64,000 bases of DNA from NCBI GenBank assembly GCA_965238155.1, contig OZ250175.1:1798001-1862000 (forward strand), read 5' to 3'. The position numbers were made by a program, and so were the translations under genes. Of this stretch, positions 8,245-17,165 are shown piece after piece. Origin of the DNA: BJGV01 sp964196335 (GTDB taxonomy: Bacteria; Pseudomonadota; Gammaproteobacteria; Burkholderiales; Nitrosomonadaceae). The notes beneath the pieces are model-generated. The model made no database searches and was not told the DNA's origin. It worked only from the letters and a program-made list of their open reading frames with translations. Within the stretch, counting starts at the first letter, position 1. Every line of letters begins with the position of its first letter.

Positions 8245-10140
8245 ATGAATTCCGTAGTTTTAAACCCCACAAAATTTTCAAATCAAACTGCTCAAGTAGA
8301 TGATGCAGCAATAAAACCTTTACCTAATTCCCGAAAAGTATACGTGCAGGGTTCTCGGCTTGATATCCAGGTACCAATGCGAGAAATTAGTCAGTCTGAC
8401 ACGCCCTCTAATTCAGGCACAGAAAAAAACCAGAAAATATACGTTTACGATACTTCCGGCCCTTATACTGACCCCGAAAAGAAAATTGATATCCGTTCTG
8501 GTCTGCCTATGGTACGCGAAAAATGGATAGACGAACGTGGTGACAGTGAAATTCTTTCTAAGCCTGCTTCCGTTTATGCCAGAGAACACCTTGCTGACCC
8601 AAAACTTAAGGAGATGCGTTTTGATCTAAAATGCCGTCCTCGTTGCGGAAAAAGCGGAGCAAATGTGACACAAATGCACTATGCCCGTCTTGGCATTATT
8701 ACATCAGAAATGGAATACATAGCAATACGCGAGAATCAACGTTGTGAAGAATTAATTTCACAACACCAAAATATACTTACTCGCCAACACTCAGGAAATA
8801 ATTTTGGAATGCCACCATCCGGATTCATCACACCGGAATTTGTGCGTGATGAAGTAGCACGGGGTCGCGCGATTATTCCTGCCAATATTAACCACCCTGA
8901 GTCTGAACCAATGATTATAGGGCGTAATTTTCTTGTAAAAATTAACGCTAACATTGGTAATTCAACACTTGGATCTAGTATCCAGGAAGAAATAGAGAAA
9001 ATGACATGGGCTATTCGTTGGGGCGGAGACACAGTAATGGACCTGTCCACCGGGAAAAATATCCATGAAACACGTGAATGGATAATTCGCAACAGTCCTG
9101 TTCCGATTGGTACCGTACCAATTTATCAGGCACTAGAAAAAGTAAATGGGAAAGCTGAAGACTTAACCTGGGAAATCTTTCGTGACACCTTAATTGAACA
9201 AGCGGAACAGGGAGTTGACTACTTCACTATCCACGCAGGAGTGAGATTATCCTATGTGCCCATGACTGCTAAACGTATGACTGGTATTGTCTCAAGAGGT
9301 GGCTCAATCATGGCTAAATGGTGTCTTGCACACCATAAAGAGAGTTTTCTTTATACACGGTTCGAGGAAATCTGCGAAATTATGAAAGCTTACGATGTAA
9401 GTTTCTCGTTGGGTGATGGTCTGCGTCCTGGCTCAATTTATGATGCTAATGACGAAGCACAATTTGCGGAACTAAAGACCCTAGGTGAACTGACTAAAAT
9501 TGCATGGAAACATGAAGTACAAGTAATGATAGAGGGCCCCGGGCATGTTCCTATGCATCTCATTAAAGAGAACATGGATCTACAGCTGAAACATTGTAAT
9601 GAGGCACCGTTTTACACGCTAGGTCCACTCACCACAGATATAGCCCCCGGCTATGACCATATTACTTCTGCTATTGGTGCTGCCATGATTGGCTGGTACG
9701 GTACAGCAATGCTATGTTATGTCACACCAAAAGAACATCTTGGTCTGCCTGATAAGAAAGACGTAAAAGATGGAATCATTACCTACAAAATTGCCGCACA
9801 TGCGGCAGATTTGGCAAAGGGCCACCTCGGGGCACAAATCCGTGATAATGCACTATCTAAAGCCCGGTTTGAATTTCGTTGGGATGATCAGTTTAACCTC
9901 AGTCTTGATCCAGATAAGGCGAGGCAATTTCATGATGAGACCCTTCCACAAGATGGTGCTAAACTTGCCCATTTCTGCTCGATGTGCGGACCACATTTTT
10001 GTTCGATGAAAATTACCCAGGATGTCCGAGACTATGCAGACAGTATTGGTATGAGTGAGGACGAAGCATTAAAAAATGGCATGAAAGAAAAATCTATTGA
10101 ATTTGTAAATAAAGGGGCTGAAGTCTATAACAAGACATAA
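8245..10140 (+). CDS. thiC: Phosphomethylpyrimidine synthase ThiC
   Basis: Radical-SAM enzyme that rearranges aminoimidazole ribotide into 4-amino-5-hydroxymethyl-2-methylpyrimidine phosphate for thiamine synthesis. The protein is 631 residues from the ATG at 8245, which has AAGGAG just upstream; an in-frame ATG at 8203 lies inside the riboswitch leader and is not the start. Family blocks include RSGLPMVREKW, NINHPESEPMIIGRNFLVKI, VDYFTIHAGV, SLGDGLRPGS and MIEGPGHVPMHLI. The C-terminal CSMCGPHFCSMK carries the three cysteines of the unusual CxxCxxxxC iron-sulfur site. Expression is governed by the TPP riboswitch upstream. No other thi synthesis genes follow directly; a TenI-like domain occurs at 44 kb. 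Confidence 0.98.
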   Translation: MNSVVLNPTKFSNQTAQVDDAAIKPLPNSRKVYVQGSRLDIQVPMREISQSDTPSNSGTEKNQKIYVYDTSGPYTDPEKKIDIRSGLPMVREKWIDERGDSEILSKPASVYAREHLADPKLKEMRFDLKCRPRCGKSGANVTQMHYARLGIITSEMEYIAIRENQRCEELISQHQNILTRQHSGNNFGMPPSGFITPEFVRDEVARGRAIIPANINHPESEPMIIGRNFLVKINANIGNSTLGSSIQEEIEKMTWAIRWGGDTVMDLSTGKNIHETREWIIRNSPVPIGTVPIYQALEKVNGKAEDLTWEIFRDTLIEQAEQGVDYFTIHAGVRLSYVPMTAKRMTGIVSRGGSIMAKWCLAHHKESFLYTRFEEICEIMKAYDVSFSLGDGLRPGSIYDANDEAQFAELKTLGELTKIAWKHEVQVMIEGPGHVPMHLIKENMDLQLKHCNEAPFYTLGPLTTDIAPGYDHITSAIGAAMIGWYGTAMLCYVTPKEHLGLPDKKDVKDGIITYKIAAHAADLAKGHLGAQIRDNALSKARFEFRWDDQFNLSLDPDKARQFHDETLPQDGAKLAHFCSMCGPHFCSMKITQDVRDYADSIGMSEDEALKNGMKEKSIEFVNKGAEVYNKT

Positions 10141-10334
10141 CATTTCCATAACTATTCTAGTTTTTCAAAGTTAAAAATTAGTGTGTATTAGTATATCTGT
10201 TCATAAAAAAGAAACTAATGGAATTGCCATAATATCTTCAAACTGGCTGAACCTTACCTTTCCCGACAAGACTTATACCCATTTGGATTCACTTATGTTT
10301 ATCCGCAGCAAAAATTTATTCTTAAGATAATCAC

Positions 10335-11159
10335 ATGGACCTGCTTCTACTGATTAAGGCACTAATCCTCGGCATCGTTGAAGGTCTGACAGAGTTTCTG
10401 CCAATTTCCTCTACCGGACATCTTATACTGGTAGGTGACTTGCTTAATTTTAATGATGAAAAAGGTATGGTTTTTGCAATAGTGATTCAACTAGGAGCCA
10501 TATTAGCTGTCTGCTGGGAATATCGTGCCAAAATTAGTAATGTATTAGCAGGCATTGGTTCCAATGAGGACTCCAATCGCTTTATTTTAAATCTATTTAT
10601 TGCATTCTTACCTGCTGCAATTTTAGGCCTGTTGTTCATCAAAATCATCAAACAGTATCTATTTCATCCAATACCAGTTGCAATTGCTTTGATTGTCGGC
10701 GGAGTGATAATTTTATGGGCTGAACGAAGAAAACATGTCGTAGATGTAGACCGCGTAGAAGATATGGACTGGAAACACGCTTTAAAAGTGGGATTAATGC
10801 AATGCTTCGCATTAATTCCGGGAACTTCCCGCTCGGGAGCCACTATCATTGGCGGATTATTCTTTGGTTTGTCCCGCAGGGCAGCAACAGAGTTTTCTTT
10901 CTTCTTGGCTATTCCTATTATGTTCGCTGCTACGTTCTACGATGTTTTCAAACATCGTGAATTTCTACACTTCGATGATGTCGGTATGTTCAGTATTGGA
11001 TTTGTTGCTTCATTCATTAGCGCGCTTCTGGCAGTACGTGGACTGTTACGCTTTATCAGCAATCATGATTTCACGGTTTTTGCCTGGTATCGTATTATGT
11101 TTGGCATAATTATTCTATTTACAGCATATTCCGGACTTATAGAATGGTCTGCAAATTAA
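10335..11159 (+). CDS. uppP: Undecaprenyl-diphosphatase (UppP/BacA)
   Basis: Integral membrane phosphatase that recycles undecaprenyl pyrophosphate to the monophosphate carrier for peptidoglycan and O-antigen synthesis; overexpression gives bacitracin resistance in other bacteria. The 274-residue protein has both family signatures: EGLTEFLPISSTGHLIL near residues 16-32, with the catalytic Glu and Ser region, and PGTSRSGATI near 163-172 with the active-site Arg. About seven to eight membrane segments are visible. It lies 194 bases after thiC with no obvious terminator, and its 3' end faces the rhodanese gene. Confidence 0.97.
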   Translation: MDLLLLIKALILGIVEGLTEFLPISSTGHLILVGDLLNFNDEKGMVFAIVIQLGAILAVCWEYRAKISNVLAGIGSNEDSNRFILNLFIAFLPAAILGLLFIKIIKQYLFHPIPVAIALIVGGVIILWAERRKHVVDVDRVEDMDWKHALKVGLMQCFALIPGTSRSGATIIGGLFFGLSRRAATEFSFFLAIPIMFAATFYDVFKHREFLHFDDVGMFSIGFVASFISALLAVRGLLRFISNHDFTVFAWYRIMFGIIILFTAYSGLIEWSAN

Positions 11160-11196
11160 CTACAGCAATATCTTCCCCCCTTTGATATATAAAGAT

Positions 11197-11649
11197 TTAG
11201 CTTTGTACCCATGGCAACCCTGCTGCCTTCCATCCCCCCTGGACACCACGATGACTATTTGAGTCTTTATCTCCTTCAAAACCTTCAAGAACATTGTAAC
11301 AATTTGAATAACCTGATTCCGAGGCAACTATGGCAGCCTGATTCGAACGAACACCACTTCGACATATAAACATCACAGGTGATTCTTTGGGCACCTTACG
11401 TGTAAGATGCTCTAGAAAATCAGGATTGGCCTGCATACTCGGAAAAATTTGCCACTCTATCTCAACTGCGCCTGGAATTCTTCCTACCCAGGACCACTCT
11501 GCTTGTGACCGTACATCTACCAATCTGGCATCAGGATTTTCTTGCAAAAATGTAAGCGCTTCTGTAGGAAGAAGTGCCCCTTCATATGGTAAATCCATAT
11601 CTTTGGCTCGTAGTTTAGCCCTGTCTAGTATTTCTGTAGTTGATCCCAT
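11197..11649 (-). CDS. Rhodanese-domain sulfurtransferase
   Basis: A 150-residue single-domain rhodanese. The domain begins with ARLVDVRSQAEWSWVGRIPG and ends at GGWKAAGLPW. The active-site loop is CRSGVRS, with the persulfide cysteine at about residue 110. Such proteins pass sulfane sulfur to acceptors or detoxify cyanide; the natural acceptor is not evident. There is a short N-terminal helical extension (about residues 1-30) and no signal peptide, so it is cytoplasmic. In many betaproteobacteria a gene of this type lies next to pcm and tolC; here it is 3 kb away, past thiC and uppP. Confidence 0.9.
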   Translation of the reverse strand: MGSTTEILDRAKLRAKDMDLPYEGALLPTEALTFLQENPDARLVDVRSQAEWSWVGRIPGAVEIEWQIFPSMQANPDFLEHLTRKVPKESPVMFICRSGVRSNQAAIVASESGYSNCYNVLEGFEGDKDSNSHRGVQGGWKAAGLPWVQS

Positions 11650-11925
11650 ATATGTTCCGATAGTTTAAGGATTAAAGAATGTAATGTTATTTCATTTTTA
11701 TTACGGATGCTTAAGAATACTGATAGAAATATTATTCTGCAATAGCTATGGATACTTAATAAGATATTTGGCCACTTTATTTTAAATCATGGAAATAACA
11801 CCTTGCGCCATACTATTTAACTTGTTTCAAGCGATAACCTTGCTCGTCCTGATATAATCTTATATTTGGTGTTTTGCTCATTTCTTATGCTATGTTAAGT
11901 TGTAAATCTAGTCTGGAGAGAAAAA

Positions 11926-13335
11926 ATGGCAGCAGCTGACGTTTTAAAAATGATAAAAGATAACGAAGTAAAATTCGTTGATTTACGATTTACTGACACT
12001 CGGGGTAAGGAACATCACGTAACTATTCCGGCACATGCTTTCGGTATTGATAAGTTTGAGGACGGTCACTCGTTTGATGGCTCATCAATTGCCGGATGGA
12101 AAGGTATCCAGGCTTCCGATATGCTGTTAGTGCCTGACCATGAAACAGCTAACCTTGATCCGTTCATGGATGAACCCACTCTGCTACTTACCTGTGATGT
12201 GGTTGAGCCTTCAGATGGTCAGGGTTATAGCCGTGATCCACGATCACTGGCACGACGTGGTGAAGCTTATCTCAAGTCAACTGGCATTGGTGATATTGCC
12301 TATTTTGGCCCTGAACCTGAATTCTTTGTCTTTGATTCTGTGATCTGGCATACAGATCTGTCAGGTTGCTCGGTAAAAATTGAATCTGGTGAAGCAGCCT
12401 GGAGCTCCCCGGAAAGATATGAAAGTGGCAATATTGGTCACCGACCCATGGTTAAAGGCGGATACTTTCCTGTTCCTCCGGTTGACTCTTTGCAGGATAT
12501 CCGTTCAGCGATGTGCCTTGCACTTGAAGAAATGGGAGTGGAAGTGGAAGTCCACCACCACGAAGTTGCTACTGCGGGCCAATGTGAAATAGGCACAAAA
12601 TTTAGTAGTTTAGTAAAACGTGCTGACTGGACTCAGGTACTCAAATATGTTGTACATAACGTTGCTCATTCCTATGGAAAAACAGCAACTTTCATGCCAA
12701 AGCCCATTGTAGGTGATAACGGTTCAGGTATGCATGTACATCAGTCACTGTGGAAGAACGGTAAGAATTTATTTTCCGGGAACGGATATGCCGGTTTGTC
12801 TGAAATGGCGCTATTTTATATTGGTGGCGTAATCAAACACGCGAAAGCCCTAAACGCTATCACTAATCCCAGTACAAATTCCTATCGGCGCTTAATCCCT
12901 GGTTTTGAAGCTCCCAGCAATCTTGCCTACTCAGTAAGTAACCGTTCTGCTGCAGTGCGTATACCCCATACTAATGATTCTAAGGCCCGTCGTATAGAAG
13001 CACGTTTTCCTGACCCCACTGCCAATCCTTATCTTGCTTTCACTGCTTTAATGATGGCCGGATTAGATGGTATCCAAAATAAAATCCATCCGGGTGACCC
13101 CATGGACAAGAATCTCTACGATCTGCCACCTGAAGAAGCAGCCAAAGTTCCGAACTCCTGTGTTTCTCTGGAAGAAGCTCTTGATAACCTTGACAGTGAT
13201 CGTGATTTTCTTATCCGTGGAGATGTGTTTTCAAATGATATGATTAATGCCTACCTTGACCTAAAAATGGAAGAAGTCATGCGCTCCCGTATGGCAACAC
13301 ATCCGATTGAGTTTGATATGTACTACAGCTTGTGA
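11926..13335 (+). CDS. glnA: Type I glutamine synthetase
   Basis: Makes glutamine from glutamate, ammonia and ATP and is the main ammonia-assimilation enzyme. The 469-residue length, the N-terminal beta-grasp FVDLRFTDTRGKEHHVTIP, the DGSSIAGW loop, GYFPVPPVDS, the catalytic NGSGMHVHQS and the NRSAAVRIP block are all typical. KNLYDLPPEE near residue 397 carries the tyrosine that is adenylylated in the GSI-beta class, so control by GlnE is expected. A good Shine-Dalgarno (GGAGAG) precedes the ATG. A TATAAT at 11853-11858 may be a -10 element. I saw no convincing sigma-54 site, and glnB, ntrB and ntrC are not adjacent. Confidence 0.98.
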   Translation: MAAADVLKMIKDNEVKFVDLRFTDTRGKEHHVTIPAHAFGIDKFEDGHSFDGSSIAGWKGIQASDMLLVPDHETANLDPFMDEPTLLLTCDVVEPSDGQGYSRDPRSLARRGEAYLKSTGIGDIAYFGPEPEFFVFDSVIWHTDLSGCSVKIESGEAAWSSPERYESGNIGHRPMVKGGYFPVPPVDSLQDIRSAMCLALEEMGVEVEVHHHEVATAGQCEIGTKFSSLVKRADWTQVLKYVVHNVAHSYGKTATFMPKPIVGDNGSGMHVHQSLWKNGKNLFSGNGYAGLSEMALFYIGGVIKHAKALNAITNPSTNSYRRLIPGFEAPSNLAYSVSNRSAAVRIPHTNDSKARRIEARFPDPTANPYLAFTALMMAGLDGIQNKIHPGDPMDKNLYDLPPEEAAKVPNSCVSLEEALDNLDSDRDFLIRGDVFSNDMINAYLDLKMEEVMRSRMATHPIEFDMYYSL

Positions 13336-13391
13336 TTTATTTAATCCCTAAATACTTTCAGCAAAATTTAATTCGAGACAAAAGGTGTCAG

Positions 13392-13610
13392 TTAAGAGGC
13401 AGTTATTCTGATCAACTCTTCAGCATAACCTCTTCGCATCCAATATAGCCCCCTTTTTACAATCAAACTATTTAAATCCTCAACAAGCAGATCTCTTACA
13501 CGGAATTTATTTGTTTCGTGATTTATTGACAAGAAGGTATTTGCAGATACTTTAATCTTATCCCAATAGGCCTGTGCAACGCCAAAATCCAACTCTGACA
13601 AACAGTTCAT
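13392..13610 (-). CDS. Small hypothetical protein
   Basis: A 72-residue frame on the strand opposite glnA, filling the gap between glnA and the Sel1 lipoprotein. The peptide has mixed composition with an even spread of charged residues (for example RVRDLLVEDLNSLIVKRGLY and YAEELIRITAS) and looks like a small soluble helical protein. I do not recognise a family. No clear Shine-Dalgarno precedes the ATG. It could equally be a chance frame, although it does not lie over another gene. Confidence 0.4.
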   Translation of the reverse strand: MNCLSELDFGVAQAYWDKIKVSANTFLSINHETNKFRVRDLLVEDLNSLIVKRGLYWMRRGYAEELIRITAS

Positions 13611-13730
13611 TTTAGTTGAGAACTATAAAATGACAAGAAATTCCCATCTTTCTATATTTTTCTTATAAAATTCTGCAAGCAAGATACTTTCTTTCCATGG
13701 TTTAATCGATTCAATAAAGGAAAATAATTA

Positions 13731-14396
13731 ATGAGTATTTTTACCACTGCATTAACTACTGTTTTTTTATTAACTATTGTCGGTTGTAATAACGAAGCTT
13801 CTGATAATAAAGATAAGATGAAAGAACCGGTTGCCTTAGGTAGTGAAATAACGCTTGAAGGACAACTGCCGACATCATTAACAGAGAGGTTATCACCGGA
13901 AGAAAAATCTAAGCTTGCTGAAGAAATACTACCAAACACTTCACCAGACGTGCCAACTCCAGAAGAGAAATTTCAGAAATTGAGAAAAGATGCTGAAGCT
14001 GGGGATGCAAAGGCACAAACTACTCTCGGTGTGATGTATTTTACAGGTGAGGCTATATCTAAAGATGCGTCCGGTAAAGTATTGAGTACCGATGCTGCTA
14101 AAGCTGCAGCGTGGTTCCATAGAGCTACCCTGCAGGGAAATGCTGATGCACAATTTAATTTAGGTCTGATGTATGCAACGGGGCAAGGTGGCATAACTCA
14201 AGATTCCGTTAAAGCAGTTGATTTTTTTCGGAAAGCCGCTCTCCAGGGAAATGCTGATGCACAAAATAACCTTGGTGCTATGTATCATATGGGTGAAGGC
14301 ATAAAACAAGATGATGCCGAAGCTAAGAAGTGGTATGCAAAGTCGGCAGCACAAGGAAATGTTGAGGCGCAGGATAACCTCAAAGCAGTGGAATAA
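13731..14396 (+). CDS. Sel1-repeat lipoprotein
   Basis: A 221-residue exported protein. The N-terminus is a short hydrophobic signal ending TIVGC, which fits a lipobox with the cysteine at about residue 19, followed by a low-complexity polar linker. From about residue 85 there are three Sel1-type TPR-like units, seen as DAKAQTTLGVMYFTGE, NADAQFNLGLMYATGQGG and NADAQNNLGAMYHMGEGI, and a fourth that breaks off near the end. Such solenoids hold protein partners. A Shine-Dalgarno (AAAGGAAAA) precedes the ATG. No partner gene is obvious in the neighbourhood. Confidence 0.85.
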   Translation: MSIFTTALTTVFLLTIVGCNNEASDNKDKMKEPVALGSEITLEGQLPTSLTERLSPEEKSKLAEEILPNTSPDVPTPEEKFQKLRKDAEAGDAKAQTTLGVMYFTGEAISKDASGKVLSTDAAKAAAWFHRATLQGNADAQFNLGLMYATGQGGITQDSVKAVDFFRKAALQGNADAQNNLGAMYHMGEGIKQDDAEAKKWYAKSAAQGNVEAQDNLKAVE

Positions 14397-14462
14397 CTAC
14401 GAGTTTTGTAATTGATAGAAATATAGCCGGAATTATTTTTTTCTGAATATTTGCTTTTGAAA

Positions 14463-15065
14463 TTAGAATCTGTCAGTAATTACTGCTTCATCCATAGTTA
14501 ATCTCCCGCCTCTGGCCCATGCATCTTTAGTGCCTTTTCCAATAGCTACAAACATTGCAATAACATGATCTGCCGGAAGATTAATAATCTTACCTACCTT
14601 TTCAAAATCGAAACCAACCATTGGACATGAGGCATACCCCATTTCCTGAGCTGCTAACATCAGAGTCATTGCTACAATACCGCATGAACGCATCGCTTCA
14701 TCCCGTTGTACCTGTTCATGTCCGTTATAGTATGTTTCAATTGCGGGAAGAATAAATTCCTGAACCGGTTGCGGAGCGCTCTCCCAGTAGCGTATAGGCT
14801 CCTTAGCCCACGACTTCAAATCTGCAGTCAGAACAACCAGTAACGATGCATCTGTGACTTGTGCCTGATCCCAGGCTACAGTCCTTAGCTGACGTCGAAG
14901 GTCAGGATTCTTTACTAACAGAAAACGCCAGTTCTGAATATTGAAAGAAGTCGGAGCGAGTAACGCAAGTGACATGAGTTGGTCGATCTCGGCATCACTC
15001 ATACGATGACCGGAATCAAAAAACTTGATGGCGCGTCGCGAGTTAATGGCAGTTGAAACATTCAT
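14463..15065 (-). CDS. Nitroreductase-family FMN oxidoreductase
   Basis: A 200-residue flavoprotein of the NfsB/Frp-like fold. It has the N-terminal FMN-binding RRAIKF near residues 10-15, LLAPTSFNIQNWRF near 33-46, and the distal block AAQEMGYASCPMVGFD followed by VAIGKGTKDAWARGGR. These enzymes reduce nitroaromatics or quinones with NAD(P)H; the physiological substrate is unknown. It is a single-gene unit, divergent from the Bax-inhibitor-like gene across a 340-base gap. Confidence 0.88.
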   Translation of the reverse strand: MNVSTAINSRRAIKFFDSGHRMSDAEIDQLMSLALLAPTSFNIQNWRFLLVKNPDLRRQLRTVAWDQAQVTDASLLVVLTADLKSWAKEPIRYWESAPQPVQEFILPAIETYYNGHEQVQRDEAMRSCGIVAMTLMLAAQEMGYASCPMVGFDFEKVGKIINLPADHVIAMFVAIGKGTKDAWARGGRLTMDEAVITDRF

Positions 15066-15407
15066 ACTATTCCCTCATAAATAAGAAACATAAATCTTTT
15101 AAGGCTCCATGGTATAAATTTCCAGAACCGGAACCGGAAAACATAAAGAATCAACCAAGGGTATCGCTAAAATCAACCCGAACAACCACTTGATTATATT
15201 ATAGATATATTTAATGCAATATAACTAATATCCATTAACCTGATATTTACTATTAAAGCTCCTATTTGCCCCAATATTTAACTTTGATGGGCTAATTATC
15301 CCTTTTAAAGGATATCTACAATCCTCACAAAATATTGCAACTTTTCATGAATATTAGTAGTCTTACGTATTAGAAATTTAGTGTAGGCTGATAACCAAGG
15401 AGAACAT
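15066..15407. other. Divergent intergenic region without a gene
   Basis: About 340 bases between the divergent nitroreductase and Bax-inhibitor genes. It contains a short tandem (ACCGGA twice at about 15127-15138) and otherwise AT-rich sequence. It should hold the promoters of both genes, but I find no clean -35/-10 pair that I would defend. The Shine-Dalgarno AAGGAG of the right-hand gene lies at its right end (about 15398-15403). Confidence 0.4.
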
Positions 15408-16103
15408 ATGCAACCCGAACTACAATATCCGAACCAGGCACAATCGAGCAAACTTGCTGTTGTCCGTAATAAAGTTCTTCGTAATACCTTCTGGATGCTT
15501 GGTCTGACCATGATTCCAACGATAATTGGTGCAATGATTGGAATGAGCACGAATTTCTCTTTCTTTGCTCAGTCCCCAGTCATGGGAGTGGTAGTGATGT
15601 TGGCAGTGATGTTTGGGTTCATATTTGCAATAAAAGCCACCCGAAATAGTATATGGGGAATTATCTTGCTGTTCGGATTCACTTTTTGTCTTGGTTGGTT
15701 CCTTGGACCACTACTTAATGCTGCACTACAGTTCAGCAATGGCCCCCAATTAATAGGTCTTGCTGCCGGAGGTACTGCTACTATACTCTTTGCTTTGGCT
15801 GGGTACGCCACAGTGACACGCAAAGACTTTGGTTTTATGGGAAATTTCCTGTTTGCAGGGATAATCTTATTGTTAATTGCAATGGTTGCAAACATATTTC
15901 TCGCTATACCAGCAGCGTCTCTGGCTATCTCAGCAGTTGCAGTATTGTTGTTTTCAGGCTTTATTCTGTATGACGTAAGCCGCATTGTAAATGGTGGTGA
16001 AACAAACTATGTGATGGCAGCACTTGGTATGTACCTTAATATTTTTAATCTCTTTGTACATTTGCTACATCTGTTGATGGCATTTGCGGGAGAAAGAGAC
16101 TAG
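15408..16103 (+). CDS. Bax inhibitor-1/YccA family membrane protein
   Basis: A 231-residue polytopic protein with about seven hydrophobic segments, starting after a short polar N-terminus. The order of segments, the phrase GLAAGGTATILFALAGYA, the FILYDVSRIVNGGETNYVMA region near residues 183-202, and the end YLNIFNLFVHLLHLL are hallmarks of the BI-1/YbhL/YccA family. E. coli YccA interacts with the FtsH protease; eukaryotic members are calcium leak channels. The role here is not known. A strong Shine-Dalgarno (AAGGAG) precedes the ATG. Confidence 0.92.
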   Translation: MQPELQYPNQAQSSKLAVVRNKVLRNTFWMLGLTMIPTIIGAMIGMSTNFSFFAQSPVMGVVVMLAVMFGFIFAIKATRNSIWGIILLFGFTFCLGWFLGPLLNAALQFSNGPQLIGLAAGGTATILFALAGYATVTRKDFGFMGNFLFAGIILLLIAMVANIFLAIPAASLAISAVAVLLFSGFILYDVSRIVNGGETNYVMAALGMYLNIFNLFVHLLHLLMAFAGERD

Positions 16104-16124
16104 AAAACAAAAATATCTTTGACT

Positions 16125-16152
16125 GCTCAAGGGTGACAGAGTCACTCTGAGC
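16125..16152. terminator. Strong hairpin between convergent genes (possible terminator)
   Basis: GCTCAAGGGTGAC (16125-16137), loop AGA, then GTCACTCTGAGC (16141-16152) form a 12-pair stem with one bulged A and one G-T pair. It lies in the gap between the convergent Bax-inhibitor and exonuclease genes. Neither side has an immediate T-tract, so it is not a textbook Rho-independent terminator, but it may block or stabilise the 3' ends of both transcripts. Confidence 0.45.
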
Positions 16153-16195
16153 GATATTATGAATTACACAAAAGTAATAATTCGTAATCTTATTA

Positions 16196-16972
16196 TTAAA
16201 TCTTCCACTGACTCAGAAATTCCTCCCAATGAGGTTCAGTTGATTTTTTCAAGGTAGTACGAACCAGCTCACTCTCATAAAGATATTGTTCATCGTCTAA
16301 AATACCACGCAGAAACTGGAAACGCAGAAACATAAGATAAGTATTTACCACATCAGTTTCACAATAGCTCCGGATTGCCACACTCTTCCCGTCCTGAAAT
16401 GCATTCCATACCTGAGACCCATCCATCCCAAGTTTTCCCGGAAAACCTATCAATTGTGCCAGATCATTAAGTGCAACATTGGCACGTGGCTGATGTAATG
16501 CAAGTAAGTCCATTAAATCCAGGTGACGAGTATGATAGCGACTGAGATAATTGTTCCATTTAAAGTCCCGGTCATTCTCACCTGTTTCCCAATAGCGATG
16601 TGCCCGGATACCATGAATCATGCTACGGTAGTGTAGTACCGGCAAGTCAAAACTGTTTCCGTTCCACGAAACCAACTGAGGGGTATATTTATCAATACCT
16701 TCAAAAAATCGTCTAATAAGCTCTGCCTCAGTATCCTTCGTACTACCCAATGACCATACACAAAAATCATTTCTATCGCGCAACACACATGAAATAGCAA
16801 TGATTTTATGCAAATGAAGCTGTAAAAAATCATTTCCGGTTACTTGCCGACGAGACTGGAATGCCATCTCAGCAATATCGGCAGGCGAAAGCTCAGAGCC
16901 AAGCTCATGAAGCTTACGCAGCCCCTCTATATCAGGTACCGTTTCGATATCAAAAACAAGAGTCGGAGCCAA
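16196..16972 (-). CDS. Predicted 3'-5' exonuclease related to PolB proofreading domain
   Basis: A 258-residue DnaQ-like protein of the PolB_exo2 type. Near the N-terminus, LVFDIETVPD supplies the first Asp and Glu metal ligands; LVSWNGNSFDLPVLHYR carries the second motif; and the last, YCETDVVNTYLMFLRFQ, supplies the final Asp. These match the Exo I-III order of DEDD exonucleases. The gene stands alone rather than fused to a polymerase. It probably trims DNA or RNA 3' ends, but the substrate is unknown. It lies downstream of cysM on the same strand, about 190 bases away. Confidence 0.88.
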   Translation of the reverse strand: MAPTLVFDIETVPDIEGLRKLHELGSELSPADIAEMAFQSRRQVTGNDFLQLHLHKIIAISCVLRDRNDFCVWSLGSTKDTEAELIRRFFEGIDKYTPQLVSWNGNSFDLPVLHYRSMIHGIRAHRYWETGENDRDFKWNNYLSRYHTRHLDLMDLLALHQPRANVALNDLAQLIGFPGKLGMDGSQVWNAFQDGKSVAIRSYCETDVVNTYLMFLRFQFLRGILDDEQYLYESELVRTTLKKSTEPHWEEFLSQWKI

Positions 16973-17165
16973 ACATACCCTCTCTAAATAAATTTTTGGC
17001 TTAAAATAGTCTGCCTGGAATAAGCTTACATCAAACTGTTACGATTTCTATATTTTATCTGGCATGATTAGCACTGCTATTTCAAGATAATATAAGGAAT
17101 ATAAAACAAATAAAATTCAATGTGGATTCAAAAATACTGCGCCCTCTATCGTATATGCCCATTCT

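Noticed and set aside
11650..11925. Possible NtrC/sigma-54 control region of glnA
   Set aside because: I found no TGGCAC-N5-TTGCA type promoter or paired NtrC sites; only a lone TATAAT.
15569..15985. 138-codon minus-strand frame
   Set aside because: It mirrors the Bax-inhibitor-like membrane protein; it is rich in Pro/Ala/Asn/Ile as expected from antisense of hydrophobic codons.
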